From the NCBI GenBank assembly GCA_947467345.1, contig CANIHD010000006.1, positions 1 to 64,000 on the forward strand: a stretch of DNA of 64,000 bases, written 5' to 3'. The translations under genes and the position numbers were made by a program. This DNA is from Alphaproteobacteria bacterium. GTDB lineage: Bacteria; Pseudomonadota; Alphaproteobacteria; Micropepsales; Micropepsaceae. This document shows positions 39,548-50,751 of the stretch, piece by piece; the stretch's first letter is position 1, and every line of letters begins with the position of its first letter. Below the pieces are notes generated by a model. The model searched no databases. It saw nothing but the letters and a program-made list of their open reading frames with translations, and was not told where the DNA came from.

Positions 39548-40945
39548 TTAGATGTGCAGTACCTTGCCGTCCGCGGCGAGCACGGCTTCGTGCATCATTT
39601 CCGAAAGCGTCGGGTGCGGGAAAATGGTGGCGGCAAATTCCGCCTCCGTCGCTTCCAGTGTGCGCCCGATCGTGTAGCCCTGAATCAGTTCGGTGACTTC
39701 GGCGCCGATCATATGCGCGCCCAATAGCTCGCCCGTTTCAGCGTCGAAAACGGTTTTCACGAAGCCATCGACTTCGCCGAGTGCGATGGCCTTGCCGTTG
39801 CCGATGAAGGGGAATTTTCCGACCTTGATCTTGCGGCCAGTCTCCTTGGCTTTTGCTTCGGTCATGCCGACGCTGGCCACTTGCGGCCAGCAATAGGTGC
39901 AGCCCGGCACTTTGGACGTATCGAGCGGATGCACGCCTTTTACGCCGGCAATGCGCTCCGCAACAATCACGCCTTCATGCATCGCCTTGTGCGCGAGCCA
40001 CGGCGCACCGACGAGATCGCCGATGGCGTAAACGCCCGCGACACCTGTCTCGCACCATTGGTTTACCACCACATGGGAGCGGTCGATTTTAATACCGGCC
40101 GCTTCCAGCCCAAGATTTTCGACATTGCCGACAATGCCGACAGCAATAATGACGCGATCAACGGTGAGCTGTTCGGTTTTCCCGTCTTTAGTTTTCAATG
40201 TCGCGGTAACGGAGTTCGCACCCTTTTCAAGCTTTTCGACATTCGTACCGATGCGCAGCTTCATGCCCTGCTTGGTGAACTGCTTGGCGGCGAAGGCGGA
40301 GATTTCTTCGTCCTCAACCGGCAACACGCGGTCAAGAACTTCAACCACGGTCACATCGGAGCCGAGCGTGCGATAGAAGCTGGCGAACTCGATGCCGATG
40401 GCACCCGAGCCAATGACCAGCAGCGATTTCGGAAATTCCTTCGGCACCATGGCGTCGCGATAGGTCCACACCAAATTGCCGTCGGGCTGAAGATTGGGGA
40501 AAGTGCGTGCGCGCGCGCCGGTTGCGAGAACGATGTTCTTGCCGGCGTACTCGATCGTCGCGCCGTTTTTCGCGACAGAGATGGTGCCTTTGCCTGAAAG
40601 CTTCGCCTCACCGTCAATGACGGTAATCTTGTGTTTCTTCATCAGGCCTTTGACGCCGCTCGAGAGCTGGCCCGCCACTTTGCGCGAGCGCTCCACGATT
40701 TTCGCGATGTCGAAGCTCAAGTCCTTCGCGGACATTCCGAATTCTTCCAGCCGGTGCATCAGATGCCAGATTTCGGATGAGCGCAGCAGCGCCTTGGTGG
40801 GAATGCAGCCCCAGTTGAGGCAGATGCCGCCCAAATTCTCGCGCTCGACAACAGCGGTCTTCATCCCAAGCTGCGCGCAGCGGATGGCGCAGACATAGCC
40901 GCCCGGCCCACCGCCGATGACAATGACGTCGAAAGATTCAGCCAT
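39548..40945 (-). CDS. lpdA: Dihydrolipoyl dehydrogenase (pyruvate dehydrogenase E3)
   Basis: LpdA reoxidises the lipoyl groups of E2 with FAD and NAD+. The 465-aa flavoprotein shows the FAD motif VIGGGPGGYVCAIRCAQLG, the redox disulfide in GGICLNWGCIPTKALL (Cys pair), an NAD motif LVIGSGAIGIEFASFY and the C-terminal active-site HPTLSEMMHEAV. It is the last gene of the pdhA-pdhB-(unknown)-pdhC-lpdA run. Confidence 0.95.
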   Translation of the reverse strand: MAESFDVIVIGGGPGGYVCAIRCAQLGMKTAVVERENLGGICLNWGCIPTKALLRSSEIWHLMHRLEEFGMSAKDLSFDIAKIVERSRKVAGQLSSGVKGLMKKHKITVIDGEAKLSGKGTISVAKNGATIEYAGKNIVLATGARARTFPNLQPDGNLVWTYRDAMVPKEFPKSLLVIGSGAIGIEFASFYRTLGSDVTVVEVLDRVLPVEDEEISAFAAKQFTKQGMKLRIGTNVEKLEKGANSVTATLKTKDGKTEQLTVDRVIIAVGIVGNVENLGLEAAGIKIDRSHVVVNQWCETGVAGVYAIGDLVGAPWLAHKAMHEGVIVAERIAGVKGVHPLDTSKVPGCTYCWPQVASVGMTEAKAKETGRKIKVGKFPFIGNGKAIALGEVDGFVKTVFDAETGELLGAHMIGAEVTELIQGYTIGRTLEATEAEFAATIFPHPTLSEMMHEAVLAADGKVLHI

Positions 40946-40975
40946 GATGTAATGCCTCGCCCGGAATCGGCAGCG

Positions 40976-42370
40976 TCAAAGCAGCATCGACGCCGGCTCT
41001 TCGACGAAGTCCTTGAAGGTTTGCAGGAAGCGGGCGCCGGTGGCGCCGTCGATAACGCGGTGATCGCACGACAACGTCACGGTCATCACATTGGCGACCA
41101 CGATCTTGCCGTCACGAACCACAGCGCGGTCTTCACCCACGCCCACCGCCATGATGGCGGATTGCGGAGGATTGATAACCGCGGTGAAATTCTTGATGCC
41201 GAACATTCCGAGATTGGAGATCGATAAACTGCCGCCTTCATATTCCTGCGGCTTCAGCTTCTTGGTTTTGGCGCGTTCGGCAAGCGAGCGCACCTCATTG
41301 GAAATCTCGATCAGGCCTTTTTCCTCGGCGCGGAAAACGATCGGCGTGATGAGCCCGCCCTCGATGGCAACCGCGACGCCAATATCGGCGTGGGCATGAC
41401 GAAGGATCGCGGTTTCGGTCCAGCTCGCGTTCACATCGGGATTGCGAACCAACGCCATTCCCGCCGCCTTGAGCAGGAAGTCGTTGACCGAAAGCTTGTA
41501 GGAACCCGGTCCCTTGGGCGAGCGCGCATTAAGCTTCGCGCGCGCATCCATCAACGCGTTCATGTCGCAATCGATGGTGAGGTAATAATGCGGGATCAGC
41601 GTCTTCGCTGAAGTCAGGCGGCGCGCAATCGCTTTCCGCATGGAATCATTGGGGACTTCTTCGTATTCGCCCTGCTTGTAGAAAAGCCGCGCATCCGGAA
41701 GTGGCGTAACGCCCATTCCACTCGCGTTTGGCTGTGCGCCCGGTGCCGGCGCAGCTGATTTCGCGGCGGCCGGCGCAGCGGCCTTCATCGGCCCGCCTCT
41801 GGCTGCGGCTTCGATGTCAGCTTTGACGATGCGGCCGCGCGGGCCCGAGCCGTTTACATTCGCGATATCGACGCCGCTCTGCTGCGCAATGCGCTTGGCC
41901 AGCGGCGATGCGAAGAGACGTCCGCCAGAACCATTCGTAGTCGCATGCGGCGCCGGAGCGGCGGCAGGCGCTGCTTTCGGTGCTGCGGGTGGAGGCGCCG
42001 GTGCAGGTGCTTCCGGCGTAACACCGATAGCATCACGCAATTGCTGCATGGCGGCGTTGATTTCGGCCGGCTTAGTGGGCGGCGCATTCGTAGAAGTATT
42101 TGAGGACGGCGCGGCGCCAGCAGTTTCGCCTTCTTCAAGCAGGATGGCGATAGGCGCATTCACCTTCACGCCCTCGGCGCCCTCCGGCACCAGGATCTTT
42201 CCGATGCGGCCTTCATCGATGGCTTCGAATTCCATCGTCGCCTTGTCGGTTTCAATCTCGGCGAGGATCTGCCCCGACTTCACGGCGTCGCCTTCTTTGA
42301 CGTGCCATTTGGCGAGCTTGCCCTCTTCCATGGTGGGCGACAAAGCAGGCATCAGAATTTGTGTCGACAT
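40976..42370 (-). CDS. pdhC: Pyruvate dehydrogenase E2, dihydrolipoamide acetyltransferase
   Basis: The 464-aa protein has one N-terminal lipoyl domain (lipoyl Lys in [13 protein letters not shown], about residue 43), an Ala/Pro linker and a peripheral subunit-binding domain (RLFASPLAKRIAQQSGVDIANVNGSGPRGRIVKADI). The catalytic domain ends in DHRVIDGATGARFLQTFKD with the active His. It transfers acetyl groups to CoA. ATG 42370 overlaps the stop of the preceding unknown gene by one base (TGATG); a TTG at 42373 is a weaker alternative. Confidence 0.95.
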   Translation of the reverse strand: MSTQILMPALSPTMEEGKLAKWHVKEGDAVKSGQILAEIETDKATMEFEAIDEGRIGKILVPEGAEGVKVNAPIAILLEEGETAGAAPSSNTSTNAPPTKPAEINAAMQQLRDAIGVTPEAPAPAPPPAAPKAAPAAAPAPHATTNGSGGRLFASPLAKRIAQQSGVDIANVNGSGPRGRIVKADIEAAARGGPMKAAAPAAAKSAAPAPGAQPNASGMGVTPLPDARLFYKQGEYEEVPNDSMRKAIARRLTSAKTLIPHYYLTIDCDMNALMDARAKLNARSPKGPGSYKLSVNDFLLKAAGMALVRNPDVNASWTETAILRHAHADIGVAVAIEGGLITPIVFRAEEKGLIEISNEVRSLAERAKTKKLKPQEYEGGSLSISNLGMFGIKNFTAVINPPQSAIMAVGVGEDRAVVRDGKIVVANVMTVTLSCDHRVIDGATGARFLQTFKDFVEEPASMLL

Positions 42371-43059
42371 CAAGCACCTATGCCGTGCGGCAATTTCAAG
42401 ACATCTTCCGGCGAAGGCAAAGGTATTCCCTCGCGCTCAGCTCTATTCCGGAAGACTATTCGCATTATGTCCTTGAGTTCGTCCAACGCAGGCTTCGCAT
42501 TCTTAGCCATTAATCCGGGATTCAATGAAAGCTCACCAAAAAAAGCGAATAACGTGTCGGTATCCGTTCCATCTTTGGTCACTTCATGTGCGAATTTATT
42601 CAGTTTCTTGAACAGAAGATTTTTCTTTTTTGTTTCAAGTGAACTGGACTCAATTATCTGCCGAATAAATTCGAGCTTTCCAGCTATTGTGGTCTTCTCT
42701 TCAGAAGTGAGGACTGCGATAGCCACATCCTCGCCACTTTTCTTCGCGAAGATCTGTTCGAGCTTGGCATCGACTTCATTTTCCAGACGTCTAGCTCGAT
42801 ATAAATCGTAGATCGCCAAGACCTCTGTCATCACCCGCGTGTAAGCCCGGGACATATCAGTAAGATCAATCGGGCTAGGGGTTATTCCACAACGCTTTGC
42901 ATATTGATGGATAACTTTTGTTGCTAAGTGCAACTCGTCGTCACTTAAATATCCATCCGCTTCTCTAGTCGCTTCTGCACGATTCAGAATTTCCTTTAGG
43001 GCCGGTGCTACATCATCTGGCAGATCCGCGGTTAGTAATTTATCCAGTGTCAAAGACAT
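42370..43059 (-). CDS. Unknown protein encoded inside the pdh operon
   Basis: The 229-aa, mostly helical, charged protein (MSLTLDKLLTADLPDDVAPALKEILNRA...) has no signal peptide or TM helix. It contains Asp/Glu/Lys-rich helices such as IYDLYRARRLENEVDAKLEQIFAKKSGED. I do not recognise a family. Its DNA is visibly poorer in G+C than pdhB and pdhC. ATG 43059 is 5 bp after the pdhB stop and its stop overlaps the pdhC ATG (TGATG), so it is translated as part of the operon. Probably acquired; function unknown. Confidence 0.7.
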   Translation of the reverse strand: MSLTLDKLLTADLPDDVAPALKEILNRAEATREADGYLSDDELHLATKVIHQYAKRCGITPSPIDLTDMSRAYTRVMTEVLAIYDLYRARRLENEVDAKLEQIFAKKSGEDVAIAVLTSEEKTTIAGKLEFIRQIIESSSLETKKKNLLFKKLNKFAHEVTKDGTDTDTLFAFFGELSLNPGLMAKNAKPALDELKDIMRIVFRNRAEREGIPLPSPEDVLKLPHGIGA

Positions 43060-43064
43060 GCGGC

Positions 43065-44429
43065 TTAGGCCCGGTAGCAAACGGATTTGGCCGCGGCGAC
43101 AATTTCATCGACCGTTGGCAACGCCAGTTTTTCCAGATTGGCAGCATAAGGCATCGGCACGTCTTTGCCGGTGACCTTTAGTGGCGGCGCATCGAGATAG
43201 TCGAATGCCTTCTCCACCACTTGCGAGGCGATCTCGCTGCCGATGGAACAGATCGGCCAGCCCTGCTCCACCGTCACCACGCGATTGGTCCGCTTCACGG
43301 ATTCAATTACGGTTGCGGTGTCGAGCGGACGGAGCGAACGCAAATCGATGAGCTCGGCTTCGATGCCGTCGCGCGCCAGAATCTCCGCCGCTTCCATAAT
43401 CAAGCCGACGCCAATTGAGTGCGATACCAACGTCACATGCGTACCCGCGCGGATGATGCGCGATTTGCCGATGGGCAGCACGTAATCGTCAAGTTTCGGT
43501 ACCGGGAACGAGCGGCCGTAGACGATTTCGTTTTCCAGGAAGATGACCGGATTGGGATCGCGGATTGCCGCTTTCAAAAGCCCTTTGGCGTCTGCGGCGA
43601 AATAGGGCGACACCACTTTCAATCCCGGCACCTGCGCATACCAGGACGAGAAATCCTGGCTGTGCTGCGCGGCGACGCGCGCGGCAGGGCCGTTGGGGCC
43701 GCGGAACACGATGGGGCAACCCATTTGCCCGCCCGACATATAGAGCGTCTTGGCGGCGGAATTGATGATCTGATCCAGCGCCTGCATGGCGAAGTTGAAG
43801 GTCATGAATTCGACGATGGGCTTCAGCCCGCCAAACGCGGCGCCCACGCCAAGTCCTGCGAAACCTTGCTCGGTGATCGGCGTATCGATGACACGGCGCT
43901 CGCCGAATTCTTCCAGCAGGCCTTGGCTGATTTTGTACGCGCCTTGGTATTGCGCGACCTCTTCGCCCATCAGGAAGACGTCGGGGTCGCGGCGCATCTC
44001 TTCGGCCATGGCGTCGCGCAAAGCGTCGCGCACCGTCGTGTTCACAAACTCCGTGCCGGCGGGCAGATCAGGATCGGCGAGATTTGCCGCGGCCGGTGCT
44101 TGAACCGGCGCCGGTGCGGCGCCATTGGCTTTCGCCGGTGCTGGCGCAGCTTCAGGCGCAGCACGAGCGGCAGCGGGTTTCGCCTCCTCGCCTTCCTGCG
44201 TCAGCTCGGCGATAGGCACGTTCACCTTCACGCCTTCGGTGCCTTCGGCGACCAAAATGCGCGCGATGCGCCCTTCATCGATGGATTCGAATTCCATCGT
44301 CGCCTTGTCGGTTTCGATTTCCGCCAAAATCTGGCCCGCCTTAACGGCGTCGCCTTCTTTGACGTGCCACTTGGCAAGCTTGCCCTCTTCCATGGTTGGC
44401 GAGAGCGCCGGCATGAGAATCTGAGTCAT
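43065..44429 (-). CDS. pdhB: Pyruvate dehydrogenase E1 beta subunit with lipoyl domain
   Basis: The 454-aa protein combines an N-terminal lipoyl domain (residues 1-78, lipoyl Lys in [13 protein letters not shown]), an Ala/Pro linker and the transketolase-type E1 beta domain (about 130-450: [52 protein letters not shown]). An E1 beta that carries its own lipoyl domain is typical of alphaproteobacteria. ATG 44429 follows the pdhA stop by 2 bp; an upstream start at 44453 would overlap pdhA. Confidence 0.95.
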   Translation of the reverse strand: MTQILMPALSPTMEEGKLAKWHVKEGDAVKAGQILAEIETDKATMEFESIDEGRIARILVAEGTEGVKVNVPIAELTQEGEEAKPAAARAAPEAAPAPAKANGAAPAPVQAPAAANLADPDLPAGTEFVNTTVRDALRDAMAEEMRRDPDVFLMGEEVAQYQGAYKISQGLLEEFGERRVIDTPITEQGFAGLGVGAAFGGLKPIVEFMTFNFAMQALDQIINSAAKTLYMSGGQMGCPIVFRGPNGPAARVAAQHSQDFSSWYAQVPGLKVVSPYFAADAKGLLKAAIRDPNPVIFLENEIVYGRSFPVPKLDDYVLPIGKSRIIRAGTHVTLVSHSIGVGLIMEAAEILARDGIEAELIDLRSLRPLDTATVIESVKRTNRVVTVEQGWPICSIGSEIASQVVEKAFDYLDAPPLKVTGKDVPMPYAANLEKLALPTVDEIVAAAKSVCYRA

Positions 44430-44431
44430 GT

Positions 44432-45448
44432 CTATTTCAGAATGTCCGTGCACAGCTCTTCCGGCGCGGGCTCGGGGCTGTCGGTTGCAAATTCCGACGC
44501 GCGATTGACGATGGCTCGCACATCCTTGTCGATGGTCTTCACGTCCTCATCGCGCATGATGCCGTTCTGGATGAGGCGCTGGCCGAACGTGTCGATCGGA
44601 TCGCGCTTCTCGCGGATTTCCTGCACCTCTTCGCGCGTCCGGTATTTCGCCGGATCGGACATTGAGTGGCCGCGAAAGCGATAGGTTTTCATTTCCAGAA
44701 TGAACGGCCCTTTGCCGGCGCGCGCCCATGCCACGGCATCGCGCCCGGCTTTGTAGACCGCTTCGACATCCATGCCGTCGACCGCAGCGCCGGGGATATT
44801 GAAACCGACGCCACGCTTGTGGAATTCCGTTTCAGCGCTGGAGCGCTTCACGCTAGTGCCCATCGCGTATTGGTTGTTCTCCACGATGTAGATCACCGGC
44901 AGCTTCCAGAGCTCGGCCATGTTGTAGGATTCGTAGACCTGGCCCTGGTTGGCGGCGCCGTCGCCGAAATAGGTCAGGCACACAGCGTCGGTCTTACGAT
45001 AGACATTCGCGAAGGCGAGGCCTGTCCCGATCGGCACGTTGGCGCCGACGATGCCGTGGCCGCCGTAGAAATTCTTCTCGCGGCTGAACATATGCATGGA
45101 GCCGCCTTTGCCGTGCGAATAGCCGGTGTAGCGTCCCGTCAGCTCCGCCATCACGCCGCCTGGGTCCATGCCGCAGGCGAGCATATGGCCGTGGTCGCGA
45201 TAGGTCGTGATGACCTGATCGTCGGGCCGCAAGGCTGCCTGCATACCGACGACGACTGCTTCCTGCCCGATATAGAGATGGCAGAAGCCGCCGATCAGTC
45301 CCATGCCGTAAAGCTGGCCCGCCTTCTCTTCGAAGCGCCGGATCAGCAACATGTCACGGTAAAATTTCTTTAAGAGCTCGGGAGACCGGCTCGCGTCCGC
45401 TCCCGGTGCCTGCCTGTCACTGGCGGCCGCTAGTGCCTCGCGCGCCAT
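44432..45448 (-). CDS. pdhA: Pyruvate dehydrogenase E1 alpha subunit
   Basis: E1 alpha binds thiamine diphosphate and decarboxylates pyruvate. The 338-aa protein has [31 protein letters not shown], the ThDP motif [31 protein letters not shown] and the phosphoryl-loop region [22 protein letters not shown]. It begins the pdh gene run; the 171-bp upstream region likely has the promoter. Confidence 0.96.
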   Translation of the reverse strand: MAREALAAASDRQAPGADASRSPELLKKFYRDMLLIRRFEEKAGQLYGMGLIGGFCHLYIGQEAVVVGMQAALRPDDQVITTYRDHGHMLACGMDPGGVMAELTGRYTGYSHGKGGSMHMFSREKNFYGGHGIVGANVPIGTGLAFANVYRKTDAVCLTYFGDGAANQGQVYESYNMAELWKLPVIYIVENNQYAMGTSVKRSSAETEFHKRGVGFNIPGAAVDGMDVEAVYKAGRDAVAWARAGKGPFILEMKTYRFRGHSMSDPAKYRTREEVQEIREKRDPIDTFGQRLIQNGIMRDEDVKTIDKDVRAIVNRASEFATDSPEPAPEELCTDILK

Positions 45449-45577
45449 TTCCTATCCCTGTTCCCCGGTACGAACCCCGTTTGCCACATAAACCCTAACG
45501 GCTTCTATGGAATTCGAGCGCCCGGAAGTGCCGGCCATGCAATTGTGGCCTTGGTCTCTTATCGCAAGGCCGGAACA

Positions 45578-45596
45578 TTCTTGGCAAGGCCAAGAA
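45578..45596. terminator. Hairpin downstream of ftsB
   Basis: TTCTTGGC-AAG-GCCAAGAA is a perfect 8-bp stem with a 3-nt loop, in the 171-bp gap between ftsB and pdhA (both minus). It fits a terminator or pause hairpin at the end of ftsB, but the T-run is weak. Confidence 0.4.
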
Positions 45597-45619
45597 CGCC
45601 GTCAAAATAACTTGATATT

Positions 45620-45937
45620 TCAGCGAGTTCCCCGGGGGACGGCGACTTCGCCCGCACGGCCCTGGGAGAGGACGCTCCGCGCCACTTCCTCAAGCATATC
45701 CGGATCGAGGGCTTTATCGTCGAGAAGCGAGATCCGGTGCTGAAGAGCGAGCCGTTCCCCGCGCACAACCGTCAGGTCGCGCTTGGCGACGGCGAGGTTA
45801 GCTTCCGCGTCGCTCCACGCCAAAATTCCGCGAGGACCCGCAACCGCGCTATATCCGAAATAAAGCGACACGGCACAGCAGATTACGGGAACTATCAAGA
45901 GTCCCATATTGGACGATGTTTTCCGACGCACCCGCAT
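45620..45937 (-). CDS. ftsB: Septum formation initiator FtsB/DivIC-like
   Basis: The 105-aa protein has a short cytoplasmic start (MRVRRKTSSN), one TM helix (MGLLIVPVICCAVSLYFGYSAVAG) and a periplasmic coiled coil (ANLAVAKRDLTVVRGERLALQHRISLLDD) ending in the DPDMLEEVARSVL motif of FtsB. It links FtsQ and FtsL in the divisome. An in-frame ATG at 45991 is possible; the family N-terminus fits 45937 better. Gene order eno-ftsB-pdhA is conserved in alphaproteobacteria. Confidence 0.85.
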   Translation of the reverse strand: MRVRRKTSSNMGLLIVPVICCAVSLYFGYSAVAGPRGILAWSDAEANLAVAKRDLTVVRGERLALQHRISLLDDKALDPDMLEEVARSVLSQGRAGEVAVPRGTR

Positions 45938-46016
45938 AAATGTGACGGAATCATAATGCGATTCATCGGGCAAGCGAATTCGACCCAACATCGCTGCGTG
46001 CGCGGAATAATTTAAA

Positions 46017-47096
46017 TTAAGGACGCAAGGTAAGCTTCTGCACGCGCCAATTCAGCACTTCCGCGATGTAGAGCGTATTCGCGTCGGGACACGCGATCTC
46101 GTGAATCCAACCGAATTGTTTCATCTGTTTTCCCGCTTCGCCGAGCACGCCGAGAACTTTGCCATCGAGGCTGAGTTTGTAGATGCGCCCCGGAAACGCA
46201 TCGGAGGTGTACATCACCTGATTGGGACCAGGCGTGATGCACATGGTCCACGGCGAGCCAGGCGATTGTTGCGGGGTTGCGTTCCAAGTTCCGTTCGCCG
46301 CCCGCTGTGGTGTGTTGCCGATGGGCGCCTGGGCGCCATCGGGCACCGGCACATCAATTTTGATCTGCCGTAGAAACCGCCCACCATTGTCGAACACCTG
46401 GATACGGCCATTGTTTCTATCGGCAACATAGACGTTGTCTTGGTTGTCCACCGCGATGGCGTGCGGCGTGTTGAATTGGCCGGGGCCTGTGCCGTGCGAA
46501 CCCCAGGACAGAAGCCACTTGCCGTTGCGGTCCACCTTGGCGATGCGGGCATTGATATAGCCGTCGCTGATAAAGGTGTTGCCTTGGCTGTCCCACGCGA
46601 CGTCGGTGACCTGACGGAAATAGCCGTCAATGTGAGGGAGCGGCGGCTCGGCATGCTCAAGCGCACCGGTGGCACGCTCGGAAGCTTCCTGCTTACGGCC
46701 GAACACCATCGTGACCCGGCCCGCCGGATTGAACTTCACCACCATGTCCGAGCCCTTGTCGGTGGCCCAGATATTGTCGTCGCGGTCGATCTTCACCGTG
46801 TGGGCGTAGGACCACGCGTAGAGATTGTGCCCGATCTCGCGGAGGAATTTTCCGTTCTGGTCGAATTCCAGAACCTGCGCAGCGCGCGCCGCATAGGCAG
46901 GCCCCGTGGAGTCACCGCGCGAAAAGACAAAGATATGCCCGCGCGAATTGACCGACACGCCGGATGCCTCGCCCAAATGACGATCGGCTGGCAGACGCAA
47001 GGGATCTGTCGCGTCGAAGGTAATCACTGGTACAGGCGCCTGCGCGAGCGCCGTTGAAGCCGCGAGACAGAATAAACCGATCAATCCGTATTTCAT
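46017..47096 (-). CDS. Exported NHL-repeat beta-propeller protein
   Basis: The 359-aa protein has a signal peptide (MKYGLIGLFCLAASTALAQ) and a six-bladed NHL propeller with repeats such as VTDVAWDSQGNTFISDGYINARIAKVDRNGKWL, FNTPHAIAVDNQDNVYVADRNNGRIQVFD and WIHEIACPDANTLYIAEVLNWRVQKL. It resembles peptidyl-alpha-hydroxyglycine amidating lyase-like proteins of soil bacteria. The open frame extends to 47288 into the repeat region but the signal peptide sets the start at 47096. Substrate unknown. It interrupts the eno-ftsB order. Confidence 0.82.
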   Translation of the reverse strand: MKYGLIGLFCLAASTALAQAPVPVITFDATDPLRLPADRHLGEASGVSVNSRGHIFVFSRGDSTGPAYAARAAQVLEFDQNGKFLREIGHNLYAWSYAHTVKIDRDDNIWATDKGSDMVVKFNPAGRVTMVFGRKQEASERATGALEHAEPPLPHIDGYFRQVTDVAWDSQGNTFISDGYINARIAKVDRNGKWLLSWGSHGTGPGQFNTPHAIAVDNQDNVYVADRNNGRIQVFDNGGRFLRQIKIDVPVPDGAQAPIGNTPQRAANGTWNATPQQSPGSPWTMCITPGPNQVMYTSDAFPGRIYKLSLDGKVLGVLGEAGKQMKQFGWIHEIACPDANTLYIAEVLNWRVQKLTLRP

Positions 47097-47210
47097 CGAC
47101 ACACACCCGTTTGCCGCGACGCGCCATCGTAGCGGACAGAAAAGCTTCGACCTAGGGCATGATGGGGTCTGCGGTGATGACCGCAGCCGTGCTCCGCAAT
47201 GATTTCTTTT

Positions 47211-47361
47211 CTCCCCCGCGAAGCGGGGGAGGTGCCGAGCCGAGCAATGCCCGCGAGGTGGAGGGGGCGATACACAAAAGACGCTCACTCAGCGGAACCG
47301 ATGAGGGATACCCCCCCCACCGTCCGCCTTCGGCGGACACCTCCCCCGTAAACGGGGGAGG
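47211..47361. repeat. Palindromic intergenic repeat element
   Basis: The 340-bp gap at 47097-47436 holds three hairpins: CTCCCCCGC-GAA-GCGGGGGAG (47211-47231), GTCCGCC-TTC-GGCGGAC (47322-47338) and CTCCCCCGT-AAACGGGGGAG (47341-47360). The outer two are related and face each other across the element, with GAGGTG/CACCTC flanks. This looks like a mobile intergenic repeat family common in alphaproteobacteria. No gene is supported in the gap. Confidence 0.65.
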
Positions 47362-47436
47362 AAAGGCGGCTCATACTTAGCCCGATACAGCGCGCCTGTC
47401 AGCCGAAGTGCCAGATGCGAAAGCGGATAGCGGCAC

Positions 47437-49235
<1,799 letters not shown>

Positions 49236-49273
49236 TCAGCAAGAAGGTGCTTCAGCAAGAAGGCCGCGGAAGG

Positions 49274-50113
49274 TCACTTGCGGCGCTTGGCGATGCGGTC
49301 GATCTCGACCAGTTCCGCGATCAGATCGGGCACATCCACCAGCTTAAGCATATTGGGACCGTCGGAGGGCGCATGATCCGGGTCCTGGTGGGTTTCCATG
49401 AAGACGGCGGCAACGCCTACCGCTACGGCGGCACGGGCGATATACGGCGCCATGGTCCGGTCGCCGCCTGACGATGCGCCCTGCCCGCCGGGCTGCTGCA
49501 CGGCATGGGTGGCGTCCATCACCACCGGCGCGCCGAACCCCGCCATGATCGGGAGCGCGCGCATATCGACAACCAGCGTGTTGTAGCCAAAGGACGCGCC
49601 GCGCTCGGTCACGAGCACATTCGGATTTCCGGCGCCTGTGACCTTCGCGATCACATTCTTCATGTCCCACGGCGCCAGGAACTGGCCCTTCTTGACGTTG
49701 ACCACGCGGCCCGTTTCGGCAGCGGCCACAAGAAGATCGGTCTGCCGGCTGAGGAAGGCGGGAATCTGCAGCACATCCACGGCTTCGGCCACGATCGCGC
49801 AATGCTCGCGCTCATGAACGTCGGTGAGCACCGGCAGGCCGAGGCTTTCACGAATCTCGGCGAACACGGCCAACGATTTCTCGAGACCCATGCCGCGTTG
49901 ACCCGCCGCGCTGGTGCGGTTCGCTTTGTCGTAGCTCGTTTTATAGATGAGGCCGACACCCGCCTTGGCCGCAATTTCTTTCAGCGCCGACGCCATTTCG
50001 AGCGCGTGGCTGCGCGATTCCATTTGACAGGGCCCAGCAATGATCACGAGCGGCTTGGCATTGCCGATCTCGATATTGCCGATTTTCACGACGGAATTGG
50101 GCGCGGCGCTCAT
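49274..50113 (-). CDS. kdsA: 3-deoxy-8-phosphooctulonate synthase
   Basis: KdsA joins PEP and arabinose 5-phosphate to make KDO-8-phosphate for lipopolysaccharide. The 279-aa TIM barrel has KTSYDKANRTS and the Cys29 in IIAGPCQMES, which marks the metal-dependent class. ATG 50113 overlaps the stop of the RraA-like gene (ATGA). The long N-terminal extension of the frame to 50308 is inside that gene and not real. Confidence 0.94.
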   Translation of the reverse strand: MSAAPNSVVKIGNIEIGNAKPLVIIAGPCQMESRSHALEMASALKEIAAKAGVGLIYKTSYDKANRTSAAGQRGMGLEKSLAVFAEIRESLGLPVLTDVHEREHCAIVAEAVDVLQIPAFLSRQTDLLVAAAETGRVVNVKKGQFLAPWDMKNVIAKVTGAGNPNVLVTERGASFGYNTLVVDMRALPIMAGFGAPVVMDATHAVQQPGGQGASSGGDRTMAPYIARAAVAVGVAAVFMETHQDPDHAPSDGPNMLKLVDVPDLIAELVEIDRIAKRRK

Positions 50114-50751
50114 TTGTAAAGCTCGGTCAATGTTTTTCCTGCTCTGACGCCGGCAAGATAATTCTCGTCTTCCTGCTCCAGGGCGGCGCCGAGTTTTGCG
50201 ACTTCCTCTGCCAGTTTCGCAGGAACAACAATCGCACCTTCCGCATCGGCGACAATAATATCGCCCGGGAACACCGCGACACCGCCACAGGAAATCGGTT
50301 CCTGCCATCCGGCGAGGTTGTGCCCAGCAATCGGCGGGGACGGCGCCAGACCATTGCTCCAGATCGGCAGGCCCGTCGCAAGCAAGCCCGCGCTGTCGCG
50401 CACGGCGCCATCGGTGACGATCCCGGCTAACCCACGCATCGCCATGCGGGTCACCACGATATCACCGAACGTACCGACATCCGTCAGACCGCGTGCGTCG
50501 GCCACGATCATCGCGCCTGCTGGCATTTCTTCCACTGCGTCACGCGTGGTCCTGCCGGAAATATCGGCCCGCGAAGGAATGAACCGCAATGTGAAGGCCG
50601 GCCCGACCGCGCGGCGAATGTTCCCGCCAAGCGGTCGCGGCCCGCGCATCCAAACATTACGGATGTTCTTTTTCAGAAGGACGGTCGCCAGGGAATTGGT
50701 CGAGACATTTTCCAACGCCGCGATCAATGCCAAGTCGAGGTCGGCGGTCAT
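50110..50751 (-). CDS. RraA-like/4-hydroxy-4-methyl-2-oxoglutarate aldolase family protein
   Basis: The 213-aa protein has the RraA/HMG aldolase fold with the metal and substrate motif GDIVVTRMAMRGLAGIVTDGAVRDSAGLL and GDIIVADAEGAIVVPAKLAEEV. Family members are oxo-acid aldolases or inhibitors of RNase E; which one applies cannot be told. The ATG overlaps the pyrG TGA by one base (TGATG) and the stop overlaps kdsA (ATGA), so it is locked into the operon. Confidence 0.8.
   Translation of the reverse strand: MTADLDLALIAALENVSTNSLATVLLKKNIRNVWMRGPRPLGGNIRRAVGPAFTLRFIPSRADISGRTTRDAVEEMPAGAMIVADARGLTDVGTFGDIVVTRMAMRGLAGIVTDGAVRDSAGLLATGLPIWSNGLAPSPPIAGHNLAGWQEPISCGGVAVFPGDIIVADAEGAIVVPAKLAEEVAKLGAALEQEDENYLAGVRAGKTLTELYK

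Noticed and set aside
43419-44684. Long plus-strand frame of 421 codons opposite pdhB/pdhA
   Set aside because: It is antisense to two well-recognised genes, and its translation is rich in His/Arg/Gly without any domain. It is a codon-bias shadow in G+C-rich DNA.
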